A stretch of 64,000 nt of DNA, from contig NZ_OZ241747.1 in NCBI RefSeq assembly GCF_965201005.1, forward strand, positions 930,001 through 994,000. Reading direction: 5' to 3'. Every line of letters begins with the position of its first letter. The stretch's first letter is position 1. The notes below the pieces were generated by a model. That model was not told the DNA's origin, did no database searches, and saw nothing but the letters and a program-made list of their open reading frames with translations. The DNA is from Mucilaginibacter_A sp965201005. GTDB lineage: Bacteria > Bacteroidota > Bacteroidia > Sphingobacteriales > Sphingobacteriaceae. A program made the translations under genes and the position numbers. Shown here piece after piece: positions 7,900 to 15,553 of the stretch.

Positions 7900-9159
7900 T
7901 GCTTTTTGAAGATCATCCCAAAAACCAGGATACGATTTTTCAACCACTTTAAAATCTTCAATTTCCAACTCCGGAACGATCAAAGCCAGCGGTGCAAAAG
8001 CCATAGCCATGCGGTGGTCTTCGTAAGTTTGGATGAAAACTTTTTCGGGAATGCTTCTTTTAGCACAGTTTAATTTGTAAACCTGGCCTTTTTCAATCAG
8101 TTCCACACCAATTTTTGCCAGTTCATTTTGCAGCGCTTTTATGCGGTCTGTTTCTTTGATCTTTAACGTTTCTAAACCGGTAAAAGAAGCATCATGACCT
8201 AAAGCCGCACAAACTACAATCACGGTTTGCGCCAGATCGGGGCAGGTTTTAAAATCAAAGATCTTGCGGACAACGGCTTTTGGTTCTTTTTTCAGCCAAA
8301 CCCCGCCATCTTTAAACTGCGAAGTGATGCCGAAATTGGCCATAATTTCCGTAATCGTGCTGTCGCCCTGCAAGCTATACAAGGTTAATCCTGGCAGAAA
8401 AATCTCCGCTTCATCGCACAAAGCCGCAATAGCATACCAGTAAGAAGCTGCGCTCCAATCGGGTTCTACATAAATAGTTGCCGGTTGAAAAGGTTGGTTT
8501 TGGATCGAAATAACATTGCCATTCCAGTGATGTTGGATGCCGCATTGTTGCAACATCGACAGCGTCATCTCTACATAAGGCCGCGATGTCAATTCACCTT
8601 CTATATGCAAATTTAAACCCAGCGGCAATTGTGAAGCGATCAACAATAAAGCAGTAATATATTGGCTGCTGATATCGCCTTTGATGCTAATTTCGGCGGT
8701 TTTTTGATCAAATCCTCCGGTAATTTTGATCGGTGGAAAACCTTCTTTTTCCTCGTAAACAATCTCAGCACCCAAACTTCGCAAAGCATCCACCAAGATA
8801 CCAATTGGCCGTTGCTTCATCCGTTCGCTTCCCGTCAAAATTACCTGATGCTGTTTTTGCAGGCTAAAAAATGCCGTTAAAAAACGCATGGCCGTGCCCG
8901 CGGGGCCAATGTTGATTTCGGGTGCGGGGTGCGGGGGTTGAAGTGCGGGGACTTGGCCTGGTACCTCATACCTCGTACCTAATACCTCCTTCAACGTAAC
9001 CGTATCTGCTGCTTCCGATAGGTTTTCGACCCTGACTTTTCCTTCACTTAAAGCCGAAATAATCAGCGCGCGGTTGCATTCGCTTTTAGAACCGGTCAGT
9101 TTGATGGTTGCATTTACAGCTTTTTCTGGCTTGGTCAGGATTAAATTTCCGGCTTTCAT
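7858..9159 (-). CDS. aroA: 3-phosphoshikimate 1-carboxyvinyltransferase (EPSP synthase)
   Basis: A 433-residue enzyme that joins shikimate 3-phosphate and phosphoenolpyruvate to EPSP. Motifs include LTGSKSECNRALI near residue 21, INIGPAGTAMRFLTAF near residue 82, the SSQYITALL segment, EPDWSAASYW and the C-terminal TYEDHRMAMAFAPLA. Residues 61-80 (GTRYEVPGQVPALQPPHPAP) are an extra loop between the first beta-alpha repeat and GPAGTAMR. It is encoded by heptamer array 4 and does not belong to the normal fold. Two 11-bp words also lie inside the gene (8052, 8181). Its ATG overlaps the upstream gene's stop by one base, indicating translational coupling. Confidence 0.95.
   Translation of the reverse strand: MKAGNLILTKPEKAVNATIKLTGSKSECNRALIISALSEGKVRVENLSEAADTVTLKEVLGTRYEVPGQVPALQPPHPAPEINIGPAGTAMRFLTAFFSLQKQHQVILTGSERMKQRPIGILVDALRSLGAEIVYEEKEGFPPIKITGGFDQKTAEISIKGDISSQYITALLLIASQLPLGLNLHIEGELTSRPYVEMTLSMLQQCGIQHHWNGNVISIQNQPFQPATIYVEPDWSAASYWYAIAALCDEAEIFLPGLTLYSLQGDSTITEIMANFGITSQFKDGGVWLKKEPKAVVRKIFDFKTCPDLAQTVIVVCAALGHDASFTGLETLKIKETDRIKALQNELAKIGVELIEKGQVYKLNCAKRSIPEKVFIQTYEDHRMAMAFAPLALIVPELEIEDFKVVEKSYPGFWDDLQKAGFGVRYEVRGITN
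8052..8191. repeat. Two 11-bp words inside aroA
   Basis: TGCTTCTTTTA at 8052-8062 and the inverted TAAAAGAAGCA at 8181-8191 both lie in coding sequence. On the aroA strand they are read in different frames, giving KRSIP at one site and DASFTG at the other, so selection on the peptide does not explain them. Confidence 0.8.
8922..8990. repeat. Paired heptamer-phased array 4, inside aroA
   Basis: GTGCGGG occurs at 8922, 8929 and 8943, with the degenerate units GGTTGAA at 8936 and GACTTGG at 8950. ACC then recurs at 8963, 8970, 8977 and 8984. The right arm (GTACCTC, ATACCTC, GTACCTA, ATACCTC) closely resembles the right arm of array 3. The array adds about 20 codons and keeps the frame. Confidence 0.85.
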
Positions 9160-10265
9160 TAATCTGCTGCAACGGTTGTGTGGTTCATGATTTCCGTTTG
9201 CTTGCGGATAGATTCATGATGCATCAATTCCAGCAATTTTTCTGTAAAATCCGTGCTTAAATTTAATGCTTTGGCGTAAGATGTGCGTTTGTGCAGGATT
9301 TCGTCCCAGCGGTTTACCTGCAAAATGGTAACGTTGTTATCGCGTTTATAATTACCTATTTTTTCAACCACAGCCATTCTTTCGGCCATTTTAGAAATGA
9401 TCTGGTCGTCAATTTTATCAATCTGTGCGCGCAATTCGGCCATTTTATCTTTTACGGCCTCATTTTTCACTTCCGGTTTTCTTTGGGTAAGATGATCCAT
9501 CAGTTCACTCAAAGCTGCTGGTGTCAACTGCTGTTTGGCGTCCGTCCAGGCAACGGAAGGGTCTAAGTGCGATTCGATCATCAATCCCTGCATGTCCATG
9601 TCCAACGCTTTCTGAGAGATGTACGGGATCAGTTCGCGGTTGCCGCAAATATGGCTCGGATCATTGATGATCGGCAATTCTGGTGCTAAAGTTTTTAAGC
9701 TGATGGCCAAATCCCAATGCGGTTCATTACGGAAAGCCGTTTTTTCAAAAGAAGAAAACCCGCGATGGATAGCCGCCAGTTTGGTGATTCCAGCAGCATT
9801 TATCCGTTCCAAAGCACCAATCCAAAGCGAAAGGTCAGGATTTACCGGATTTTTTACCATCACCGGCACATCAACGCCTTTTAAAGCATCGGCAATTTCC
9901 TGTACGGTAAACGGGTTTACAGTTGAGCGCGCCCCAACCCATAAAATATCAACTCCGGCATTCAACGCTTCTTCCACGTGTTTAGCGTTGGCCACCTCGA
10001 TAGCGGTTGGCAAACCGGTTTCGTCTTTTGCGCGCTGCAACCATTTTAAACCAATGCTGCCGATCCCTTCAAACTCGCCCGGCCGTGTGCGTGGTTTCCA
10101 TATTCCGGCGCGTAAAGCAGTAACTTTACCAGTTTTAGCCAGCAAATGTGCAGTGGCAACTAACTGCTCTTCTGTTTCTGCGGAGCAAGGGCCGGCAATT
10201 AACAAAGGTTCGTTTTTTGGGGTGATCCAGGAGCTAAGCGGTTGTATTTTTAAGTCGAGTTTCAT
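9159..10265 (-). CDS. Bifunctional DAHP synthase / chorismate mutase type II
   Basis: A 368-residue fusion. Residues 1 to about 265 are a type I-beta, KDOPS-like DAHP synthase (LLIAGPCSAET near 21, WKPRTRPGEFEGIG, WVGARSTVNPFTVQEIA, KNPVNPDLSLWIGALERINA, INDPSHICGNR). Residues about 275-355 are an AroQ-class chorismate mutase (MAELRAQIDKIDDQIISKMA ... ESIRKQTEIM). It performs the first shikimate-pathway step and diverts chorismate to prephenate. The fused mutase often acts as the allosteric sensor for prephenate in such enzymes, which is family knowledge. It lies between pheA and aroA and overlaps the aroA ATG by one base. Confidence 0.93.
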   Translation of the reverse strand: MKLDLKIQPLSSWITPKNEPLLIAGPCSAETEEQLVATAHLLAKTGKVTALRAGIWKPRTRPGEFEGIGSIGLKWLQRAKDETGLPTAIEVANAKHVEEALNAGVDILWVGARSTVNPFTVQEIADALKGVDVPVMVKNPVNPDLSLWIGALERINAAGITKLAAIHRGFSSFEKTAFRNEPHWDLAISLKTLAPELPIINDPSHICGNRELIPYISQKALDMDMQGLMIESHLDPSVAWTDAKQQLTPAALSELMDHLTQRKPEVKNEAVKDKMAELRAQIDKIDDQIISKMAERMAVVEKIGNYKRDNNVTILQVNRWDEILHKRTSYAKALNLSTDFTEKLLELMHHESIRKQTEIMNHTTVAAD

Positions 10266-10316
10266 AATGGAGGTTTTTGAGGATGAATGATGAAATTTAT
10301 AGGGTAAAAGAAGTAT

Positions 10317-11147
10317 TTAAATTTTGTCGTTTTTGCGGTATTCGCCTAAAATATTAAAATTGTGCGTATGCTTTAAAACCTGTTTGATAGCGGCATCGTA
10401 TTGTTTGGGTTCGCGCCATTCCACATCCGCATAAAACATATATTCGCTGCGTTTGCCTAAAACCGGCATAGATTGTATTTTGCTGAGGTTAACTTCATGT
10501 TCTGCAAAAATATTAAGCACTTTGGCCAGCGAGCCAACCTCATTCCCGGCCTGAAAACCGAGGGAAGCTTTATTCGGTTCGGCCACTAAACCGTTTTGTT
10601 TATCGGCCAGGATCAAAAAACGCGTATAGTTTTTTTTGTTGGATTCGATCCGTTTTTCCAAAAAATCCAGTTCATATAATTTAGCAGCCATGGCGTTTGC
10701 AATAGCCACGGTATCAGTTAGTTGCTCATCATGAACACGTTTGGCACAAGCGGCCGTATCATTGCTTTCGATGATTTTGATCTGCGGATATTCTTCCATA
10801 AAATCCACGCATTGGCGCAAGGCTATCGGGTGGGAAATGGCATATTTTACATCTTCCAGCTTTACACCCGGATAAGCCAGCAAGTGCAATTGTATCCGCA
10901 AAGAAACTTCGCCAACTACCGGAAAATTGTAGTTCATCATCAGCGAATAGTTCGGCAGTAAACTGCCGGCAATGCTGTTTTCAATTGCCATTACTACATA
11001 ATCGGCTTCTTTGCGGCTTAATGCTTCAAACGTTTGTTTAAAAGAAGTGCATTCTACCAATTCGATATCTTCGCCGAAAAACTTAACCGCCGCTTCCTGA
11101 TGAAATGATGCTTTGATGCCTTGTATGGCTACACGTGGTTTGTTCAT
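10317..11147 (-). CDS. pheA: Prephenate dehydratase with C-terminal ACT domain
   Basis: A 276-residue enzyme that converts prephenate to phenylpyruvate. The catalytic domain shows VAIQGIKASFHQEAA at the start, VMAIENSIAGSL near residue 90 and NYTRFLIL near residue 180. The ACT domain follows, beginning KASLGFQAGNEVGSLAKVLN, and would bind phenylalanine for feedback control. The ATG at 11145-11147 is chosen over an in-frame upstream start because the family begins at this point. The start codon forms part of an 11-bp word (TAAAAACAGC then ATG). Another word (10305-10315) abuts the stop. First gene of the cluster. Confidence 0.93.
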   Translation of the reverse strand: MNKPRVAIQGIKASFHQEAAVKFFGEDIELVECTSFKQTFEALSRKEADYVVMAIENSIAGSLLPNYSLMMNYNFPVVGEVSLRIQLHLLAYPGVKLEDVKYAISHPIALRQCVDFMEEYPQIKIIESNDTAACAKRVHDEQLTDTVAIANAMAAKLYELDFLEKRIESNKKNYTRFLILADKQNGLVAEPNKASLGFQAGNEVGSLAKVLNIFAEHEVNLSKIQSMPVLGKRSEYMFYADVEWREPKQYDAAIKQVLKHTHNFNILGEYRKNDKI

Positions 11148-11163
11148 GCTGTTTTTATAATGC

Positions 11164-11195
11164 AAAAAGTCCCGGCTTGTGAGCCGGGACTTTTT
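11164..11195. terminator. Bidirectional terminator between hepT and pheA
   Basis: AAAAAGTCCCGGCT and AGCCGGGACTTTTT form a perfect 14-bp stem with a TGTG loop and T-runs on both strands. It lies downstream of the minus-strand hepT/mntA pair and upstream of pheA, insulating the two units. Confidence 0.85.
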
Positions 11196-11354
11196 GATAT
11201 TTTGTTTCTTTATAAAGATTTACATATCAAACCCGGCCTTTACCACTAAAGTAAAAGTAAAAAAAGCCGAAAAAGAATGTGTTGTTAAAAGTCATTGTTG
11301 TATTGCGTTTTCAAATGTACACGGAAAAAGGGGATTGTCAAGAGGAAAGTTAGA

Positions 11355-11707
11355 TTATTTTTCTGTCAAAATATTTAGTAGCATTTTAAATTGAAGCTGT
11401 AAAGGTTGGACACTGGTTTGAATAATATCCCAAATGGTAAAAAGATCGACACCGAAATATTCGTGTACCAAATGTTTCTTAATCCAACTAATTGCTTCCA
11501 GGGAATATCCGGAGAATTAGTTTTTGTAGATTGCGATATGTGATTTGAGGCTTCACCAACTATTTCTAATAATTTTATGGCAGCTAATTGAAAAGCAATT
11601 TCTGATTTAAAATCTTCAAATGATTTATTTTCAGATAGTTCAATCAATTGTTCAATTGCATCCAAAACATGGTTTACCCTGATTTTATCTTTATGATAAA
11701 CGCTCAT
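11355..11707 (-). pseudogene. HepT-like toxin (DUF86), frameshifted
   Basis: The N-terminal frame reads HKDKIRVNHVLDAIEQLIEL and continues through LAAIKLLEIVGEASNHIS to WKQLVGLRN, typical of HepT HEPN toxins. After RN the annotated frame gives nonsense, but one base over it continues LVHEYFGVDLF and TIWDIIQTSVQPL to a TAA at 11355. The HEPN ribonuclease motif R-x4-6-H spans the break, so a single-base loss near 11466-11476 removes the catalytic histidine from the main product. It overlaps mntA by 17 nt. A sequencing error cannot be excluded. Confidence 0.75.
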
Positions 11708-11990
11708 AAACCAATTGTTTATCTTTTTCTATAAAAGGTTTGATGTAAGGAGAAGCACTGTTGGTGGTTACCAAATCCACATCCAAATTCAGCAGTTCTT
11801 TCAATTGCTCAAACCAACCGTAAAAAGCCAAACCCGTGTTTTGCTGATAATCCAATTCCAGGTACAAGTCTAAATCGCTATTTGTTCGTGCTTCTCCACG
11901 GGCGAAAGAACCAAATACATAAACTTTTTTTACAGGTTTATCTTTAAAAAAAGATCTGATTTTCTGGATCATCAAAGCATTTGGTTCCAT
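11691..11990 (-). CDS. MntA-like minimal nucleotidyltransferase antitoxin
   Basis: A 99-residue minimal nucleotidyltransferase with the signature GSFARGEARTNSDLDLYLEL near residue 27, which holds the GSx10DxD catalytic core. In described MntA/HepT pairs this enzyme AMPylates the HEPN toxin and silences it. Here it precedes and overlaps the hepT frame, as expected. The ATG at 11990 is preferred to a TTG two codons upstream. With the toxin frameshifted, the antitoxin may be unopposed. Confidence 0.82.
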   Translation of the reverse strand: MEPNALMIQKIRSFFKDKPVKKVYVFGSFARGEARTNSDLDLYLELDYQQNTGLAFYGWFEQLKELLNLDVDLVTTNSASPYIKPFIEKDKQLVYERLS

Positions 11991-12041
11991 AATCAAACTT
12001 AATTAAAATATCAAACCAATACTTCTTTTACAAGCAAAAAA

Positions 12042-12941
12042 TTATTGTTGACCCTTCAACTCCGCATAATACTCAGCCTGCATCACCTTGGCAACCTGGG
12101 TGCTGCCATCATGACTCCAGCCGGGCGGCATCACCAGATATTTAACTTTATCGCTAAAAGTTGGTGCTTTTTTTACATCTGCAATTAAGGCTTTCCACTC
12201 GTGGAAGATGATGTTGGATACGCCTAAATCGTCTGGTTGTGTGGTTAATCCGTATTTAATCGGTTCCGGTAAATCTTCCTGAAAAGTGCCAAACATCCTA
12301 TCCCAGATAATAAAAAGCATCCCCATATTTTTATCTAAATAAGGCACGTTTGAAGCATGATGAATGCGGTGATGTGCCGGTGTTACAAACAAATAACTGT
12401 ACCATTTGGGGAAGTTGATTTCAGCTTGCGTATGCACCAAATTTCCATAAAGTTGTGTCAGCAAATAAGCATACAAAATATCCATTGCCGAAAATCCAAA
12501 TAAAGCAAGCGGCAAATAAAAAAATACACGATAAAGCGGTTCAAAAACGGTAGAACGGAAACCGGTTGTTAAATTAAAATGTTCGGAAGAGTGGTGCGTG
12601 ACGTGCATCGCCCAAAACATACGGCTGTAATGGCCGACGTAATGCAAAACCCAATACAAAAAATCCTGCACAGCAACCAGCACCAACCAGTATAAAATCA
12701 CGTTTTTGATCTCGAAAAAACGAAATTGGTAAAAATAATTCAGCACAAAAAAAGTAGCCCCTTTTACCGCCAGATTGATAAAAAACGTGATGGAAGTGAG
12801 GTAAACATTTGTCCAGGTATCGCGTTTTTCGTAGTATTTCCGGTCTTCGCGATAGCTGAAATACATTTCCACCAGCGTCAGGATAATCAGCAAAGCAAAT
12901 AATCCGGCGGCAGCTTCATTTTTCGGGTCTAAACCAAGCAT
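12042..12941 (-). CDS. Sterol desaturase / fatty-acid hydroxylase superfamily membrane protein
   Basis: A 299-residue integral membrane di-iron enzyme. Several hydrophobic helices (for example near residues 10-27 and 45-70) surround the three histidine clusters of the superfamily: HYVGH near residue 113, HVTHHSSEHFN near residue 127 and HHRIHHASN near residue 190. Members hydroxylate or desaturate lipid chains using O2. The substrate is unknown. It starts one base after the aroB stop, so it is probably cotranscribed with aroB, although no metabolic link is evident. An 11-bp word sits 11 bp past its stop. Confidence 0.88.
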   Translation of the reverse strand: MLGLDPKNEAAAGLFALLIILTLVEMYFSYREDRKYYEKRDTWTNVYLTSITFFINLAVKGATFFVLNYFYQFRFFEIKNVILYWLVLVAVQDFLYWVLHYVGHYSRMFWAMHVTHHSSEHFNLTTGFRSTVFEPLYRVFFYLPLALFGFSAMDILYAYLLTQLYGNLVHTQAEINFPKWYSYLFVTPAHHRIHHASNVPYLDKNMGMLFIIWDRMFGTFQEDLPEPIKYGLTTQPDDLGVSNIIFHEWKALIADVKKAPTFSDKVKYLVMPPGWSHDGSTQVAKVMQAEYYAELKGQQ

Positions 12942-12942
12942 C

Positions 12943-14004
12943 TCAACAATTTATATAAAATTTTAAACTCTGGCAAAGTTCCTCTTCGGTGCAGAAATAA
13001 TCAATAGCACATTGTCCGATCTGCGTCAACAACGAGCAGTTGATATGGCCCGAAGCATTCTTTTTATCACTTTTCATCAGTTCGATCAAATCCAGGACCG
13101 ATGCTTCTTTTATCGTATGTTTTTCATAAAAAGTTTTAAACGTGGTTACGATTTCCTGCAAATCCGCGGCGGACAAACCAGTTTTTTGGGTTGATAAAAA
13201 CGCCTCGCAAATCATCCCGATCGCAATTGCTTCGCCATGCGTTAAGGCAATCTGATCGTTTTGAAGAGAAAAACTTTCGACTGCATGGCCAATTGTATGA
13301 CCGAAATTCAGGATTTTGCGCAATCCTTTTTCTTCCGGATCCTGCAAAACCACTTTATTTTTGATTTTGATGGAATGATGGATCAAGGCCGGATCAATGT
13401 TTTCGGGCGATGCTTCTTTTAGCAGGTAAAAATAGTTGCGGTCTGCAATCAGGCCATGTTTCAGCATTTCGGCAAAACCGGAAACCAACTGTCGCTGCGG
13501 TAAAGTTTTCAGCAAATTTGTATCGATAAAAACAGCTTTCGGCTGCGCAAACGTGCCGATGATGTTTTTTAAATGATCCATATCGATGCCGGTTTTGCCG
13601 CCAACCGAAGCATCCACCTGCGAAAGTAAAGTGGTTGGAACCTGCACAAAATCAATCCCGCGCTTAAAAGTTGAGGCCGCAAAACCGCCCATATCGGTAA
13701 TTACGCCGCCGCCAACATTGATGAGCAAACTGTTCCGGTCGGCACCAAAATCAATCAGCATTTTCCAAATGCCGATACAAAAATCAATGTTCTTGTTTTC
13801 CTCGCCCGAAGTAACTTCAATCAGATCGTATTCCTGTATACCAAGGCTTTCGACCAGCAAAGGCAGACAATATTTTTCGGAATTTTCATCCACCAGGAAA
13901 AAAACCTTACTATATTTTTTCTCTGACAAAAAACGCTTCAATGCAGCAAAACCATCATTAAAAACCACCGGATAAGAAATGCTTTGTATCGTTTCCATGC
14001 TCAT
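12943..14004 (-). CDS. aroB: 3-dehydroquinate synthase
   Basis: A 353-residue NAD- and metal-dependent enzyme for the second shikimate step. Motifs are VTSGEENKN (about 63), the GGGVITDMGGFAASTFKRG glycine-rich region (about 98), VPTTLLSQVDASVGGKTGID, the GFAEMLKHG segment and the C-terminal FGHTIGHAVES metal ligand. Two 11-bp words fall inside the gene (13102, 13411), and both are read as KEAS on the coding strand. Start ATG overlaps the stop of the S4 gene (ATGA). It lies apart from the aroA/aroC cluster. Confidence 0.96.
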   Translation of the reverse strand: MSMETIQSISYPVVFNDGFAALKRFLSEKKYSKVFFLVDENSEKYCLPLLVESLGIQEYDLIEVTSGEENKNIDFCIGIWKMLIDFGADRNSLLINVGGGVITDMGGFAASTFKRGIDFVQVPTTLLSQVDASVGGKTGIDMDHLKNIIGTFAQPKAVFIDTNLLKTLPQRQLVSGFAEMLKHGLIADRNYFYLLKEASPENIDPALIHHSIKIKNKVVLQDPEEKGLRKILNFGHTIGHAVESFSLQNDQIALTHGEAIAIGMICEAFLSTQKTGLSAADLQEIVTTFKTFYEKHTIKEASVLDLIELMKSDKKNASGHINCSLLTQIGQCAIDYFCTEEELCQSLKFYINC

Positions 14005-14207
14005 ACAACCTGGATTTTTTGGCTGTTAAACGTAATGATATCGCCCACGCGCAACTTCAACCTTTTGCGCAAATCCACTTCGCCGTTGTATTTTACCTTT
14101 CCTTCGGTTACCATCAGCTGTGCCTCGCCGCCAGTTTGCACCAATCCGGCCGCTTTTAGCAGTTGGATCATTGTGATAAATTCGCCTTGTAACTTAAATT
14201 CAATCAT
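14001..14207 (-). CDS. Small S4-domain RNA-binding protein (YbcJ/YaaA type)
   Basis: A 68-residue protein starting MIEFKLQGEFITMIQLLKAA. It consists almost only of an S4 RNA-binding fold (GGEAQLMVTEGKVKYNGEVD, then RKRLKLRVGD). Single-domain S4 proteins of this size are thought to bind structured RNA or ribosomes. The internal ATG is chosen because the 17 upstream residues are not family-like. It overlaps aroB by the ATGA junction. Confidence 0.85.
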   Translation of the reverse strand: MIEFKLQGEFITMIQLLKAAGLVQTGGEAQLMVTEGKVKYNGEVDLRKRLKLRVGDIITFNSQKIQVV

Positions 14208-14274
14208 GTGCCACAAAAATATAAAATTGAACGCAGCAGACGTTATTCTATCGTTCAATAGCTAATTTTGTAAG

Positions 14275-15471
14275 ATGGAAATCCGCCCGGAAGCAGTAAA
14301 TACAAAACCGTTATCTTTTGAAAATACCGAAATTGCTTTTAAACATGAAAGCAATACAGATTTGCGCCGCGCTTACTGGTTATTTAAAATCATAAATTTG
14401 AATTTTTTGGTAAAAATCGGTCCGCCGATCACCAATTTCGCCTTCAAAATCGGATTACCGATCAAACCGCTGGTCAAATCAACCATTTTTAATCATTTCT
14501 GCGGAGGCGAAACCATTGCTGAATGTGAGCCGACGATCCGAAACCTGCAATCCGGAAAAGTGGGGACGATTTTGGATTATTCTGTAGAAGGCGAAAACGA
14601 CGAAACCGTATTCGATGATACGCGCGACCAGATTATCGCCACTATCAAACGGGCAAAAGGAGATGCGGCCATTCCGCTTACGGTTTTTAAAGTTACCGGC
14701 GTGGGCAGTTTTGAGATTCTGGAAAAGGCAGACGCCGGGTTAAGTTTTTCTGCGAAGGAAGAAGCGGCCTGGCAAAAAATATTCGACCGCGTAGATACGA
14801 TCTGCAAAACAGCTTTCGACCTTGATGTTCCGGTGATGGTTGATGCCGAAGAAACCTGGATCCAACGCACAATAGATCTGCTGGCGTTGAACATGATGCG
14901 GCAATATAACCAGCAAAAAGCGATCGTTTACAATACTTATCAGCTTTATCGCCATGATAAATTAGCTTCTTTAAAAGCTGATTATCAGGCTGCTGTGGAA
15001 GAAAATTTTTTGCTCGGTGCCAAATTGGTACGCGGCGCATACATGGAAAAAGAAAATAAACGCGCTGCCGAAAAAAGTTATCCAACGTTAATCCAGCCGG
15101 ACAAAACCGCAACTGATCGTGATTATAACCTGGCTTTGCGTTTTTGCGTGGAACATTTGGACCGGATTGCTTTTGTGTGCGGCACGCACAATGAGCAGAG
15201 CTGCAAACTGTTGGCCGATTTGCTGAACGAACATGAAATCAGCCATAATCATCCGCATGTACATTTTTCACAATTGCTGGGTATGAGTGATAACCTGAGT
15301 TTCAACTTGTCTGATGCCGGTTATAATGTGGCCAAATATGTGCCTTTTGGACCGGTAAAAGCAGTTTTGCCTTATCTTTTCCGTCGTGCACAGGAAAACA
15401 CGGCCATTGCCGGGCAAACCAGCAGGGAATTGAGTTTGATCAGCAAAGAAAAAAAACGACGTAAAATTTAG
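14275..15471 (+). CDS. Proline dehydrogenase
   Basis: A 398-residue single-domain flavoenzyme that oxidises proline to pyrroline-5-carboxylate and passes electrons to quinone. The TIM-barrel motifs are clear: VPVMVDAEETWIQ (about residue 185), GAKLVRGAYMEKENKRA (about 250), FVCGTHNEQS and the C-terminal RRAQENTAIAGQ, which carries the substrate-binding arginines. There is no P5C dehydrogenase domain, so it is not PutA. It diverges from the S4/aroB unit and is followed by an 11-bp word 13 bp after the stop. Confidence 0.93.
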   Translation: MEIRPEAVNTKPLSFENTEIAFKHESNTDLRRAYWLFKIINLNFLVKIGPPITNFAFKIGLPIKPLVKSTIFNHFCGGETIAECEPTIRNLQSGKVGTILDYSVEGENDETVFDDTRDQIIATIKRAKGDAAIPLTVFKVTGVGSFEILEKADAGLSFSAKEEAAWQKIFDRVDTICKTAFDLDVPVMVDAEETWIQRTIDLLALNMMRQYNQQKAIVYNTYQLYRHDKLASLKADYQAAVEENFLLGAKLVRGAYMEKENKRAAEKSYPTLIQPDKTATDRDYNLALRFCVEHLDRIAFVCGTHNEQSCKLLADLLNEHEISHNHPHVHFSQLLGMSDNLSFNLSDAGYNVAKYVPFGPVKAVLPYLFRRAQENTAIAGQTSRELSLISKEKKRRKI

Positions 15472-15484
15472 GCTGGGTTTTGCA

Positions 15485-15532
15485 TACTGTTTTTATCGCC
15501 TAAAAAATGTTATTGCCGAATAATTACCTTTG
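15485..15532 (+). promoter_or_regulatory. Possible promoter of the GT39 gene, with an 11-bp word upstream
   Basis: TACCTTTG at 15525-15532 matches the Bacteroidota -7 element TAnnTTTG and lies 21 bp before the start codon. TACTGTTTTTA at 15485-15495 sits about 30 bp further up. No well-spaced -33 TTG is seen, so this is tentative. Confidence 0.35.
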
Positions 15533-15553
15533 CCGCTCATGATCCGGTAAAAT

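Noticed and set aside
1292..8990. Heptamer arrays as CRISPR or simple satellites
   Set aside because: There are no constant repeats with unique spacers. The period is 7 bp with only three conserved bases, and arms are inverted.
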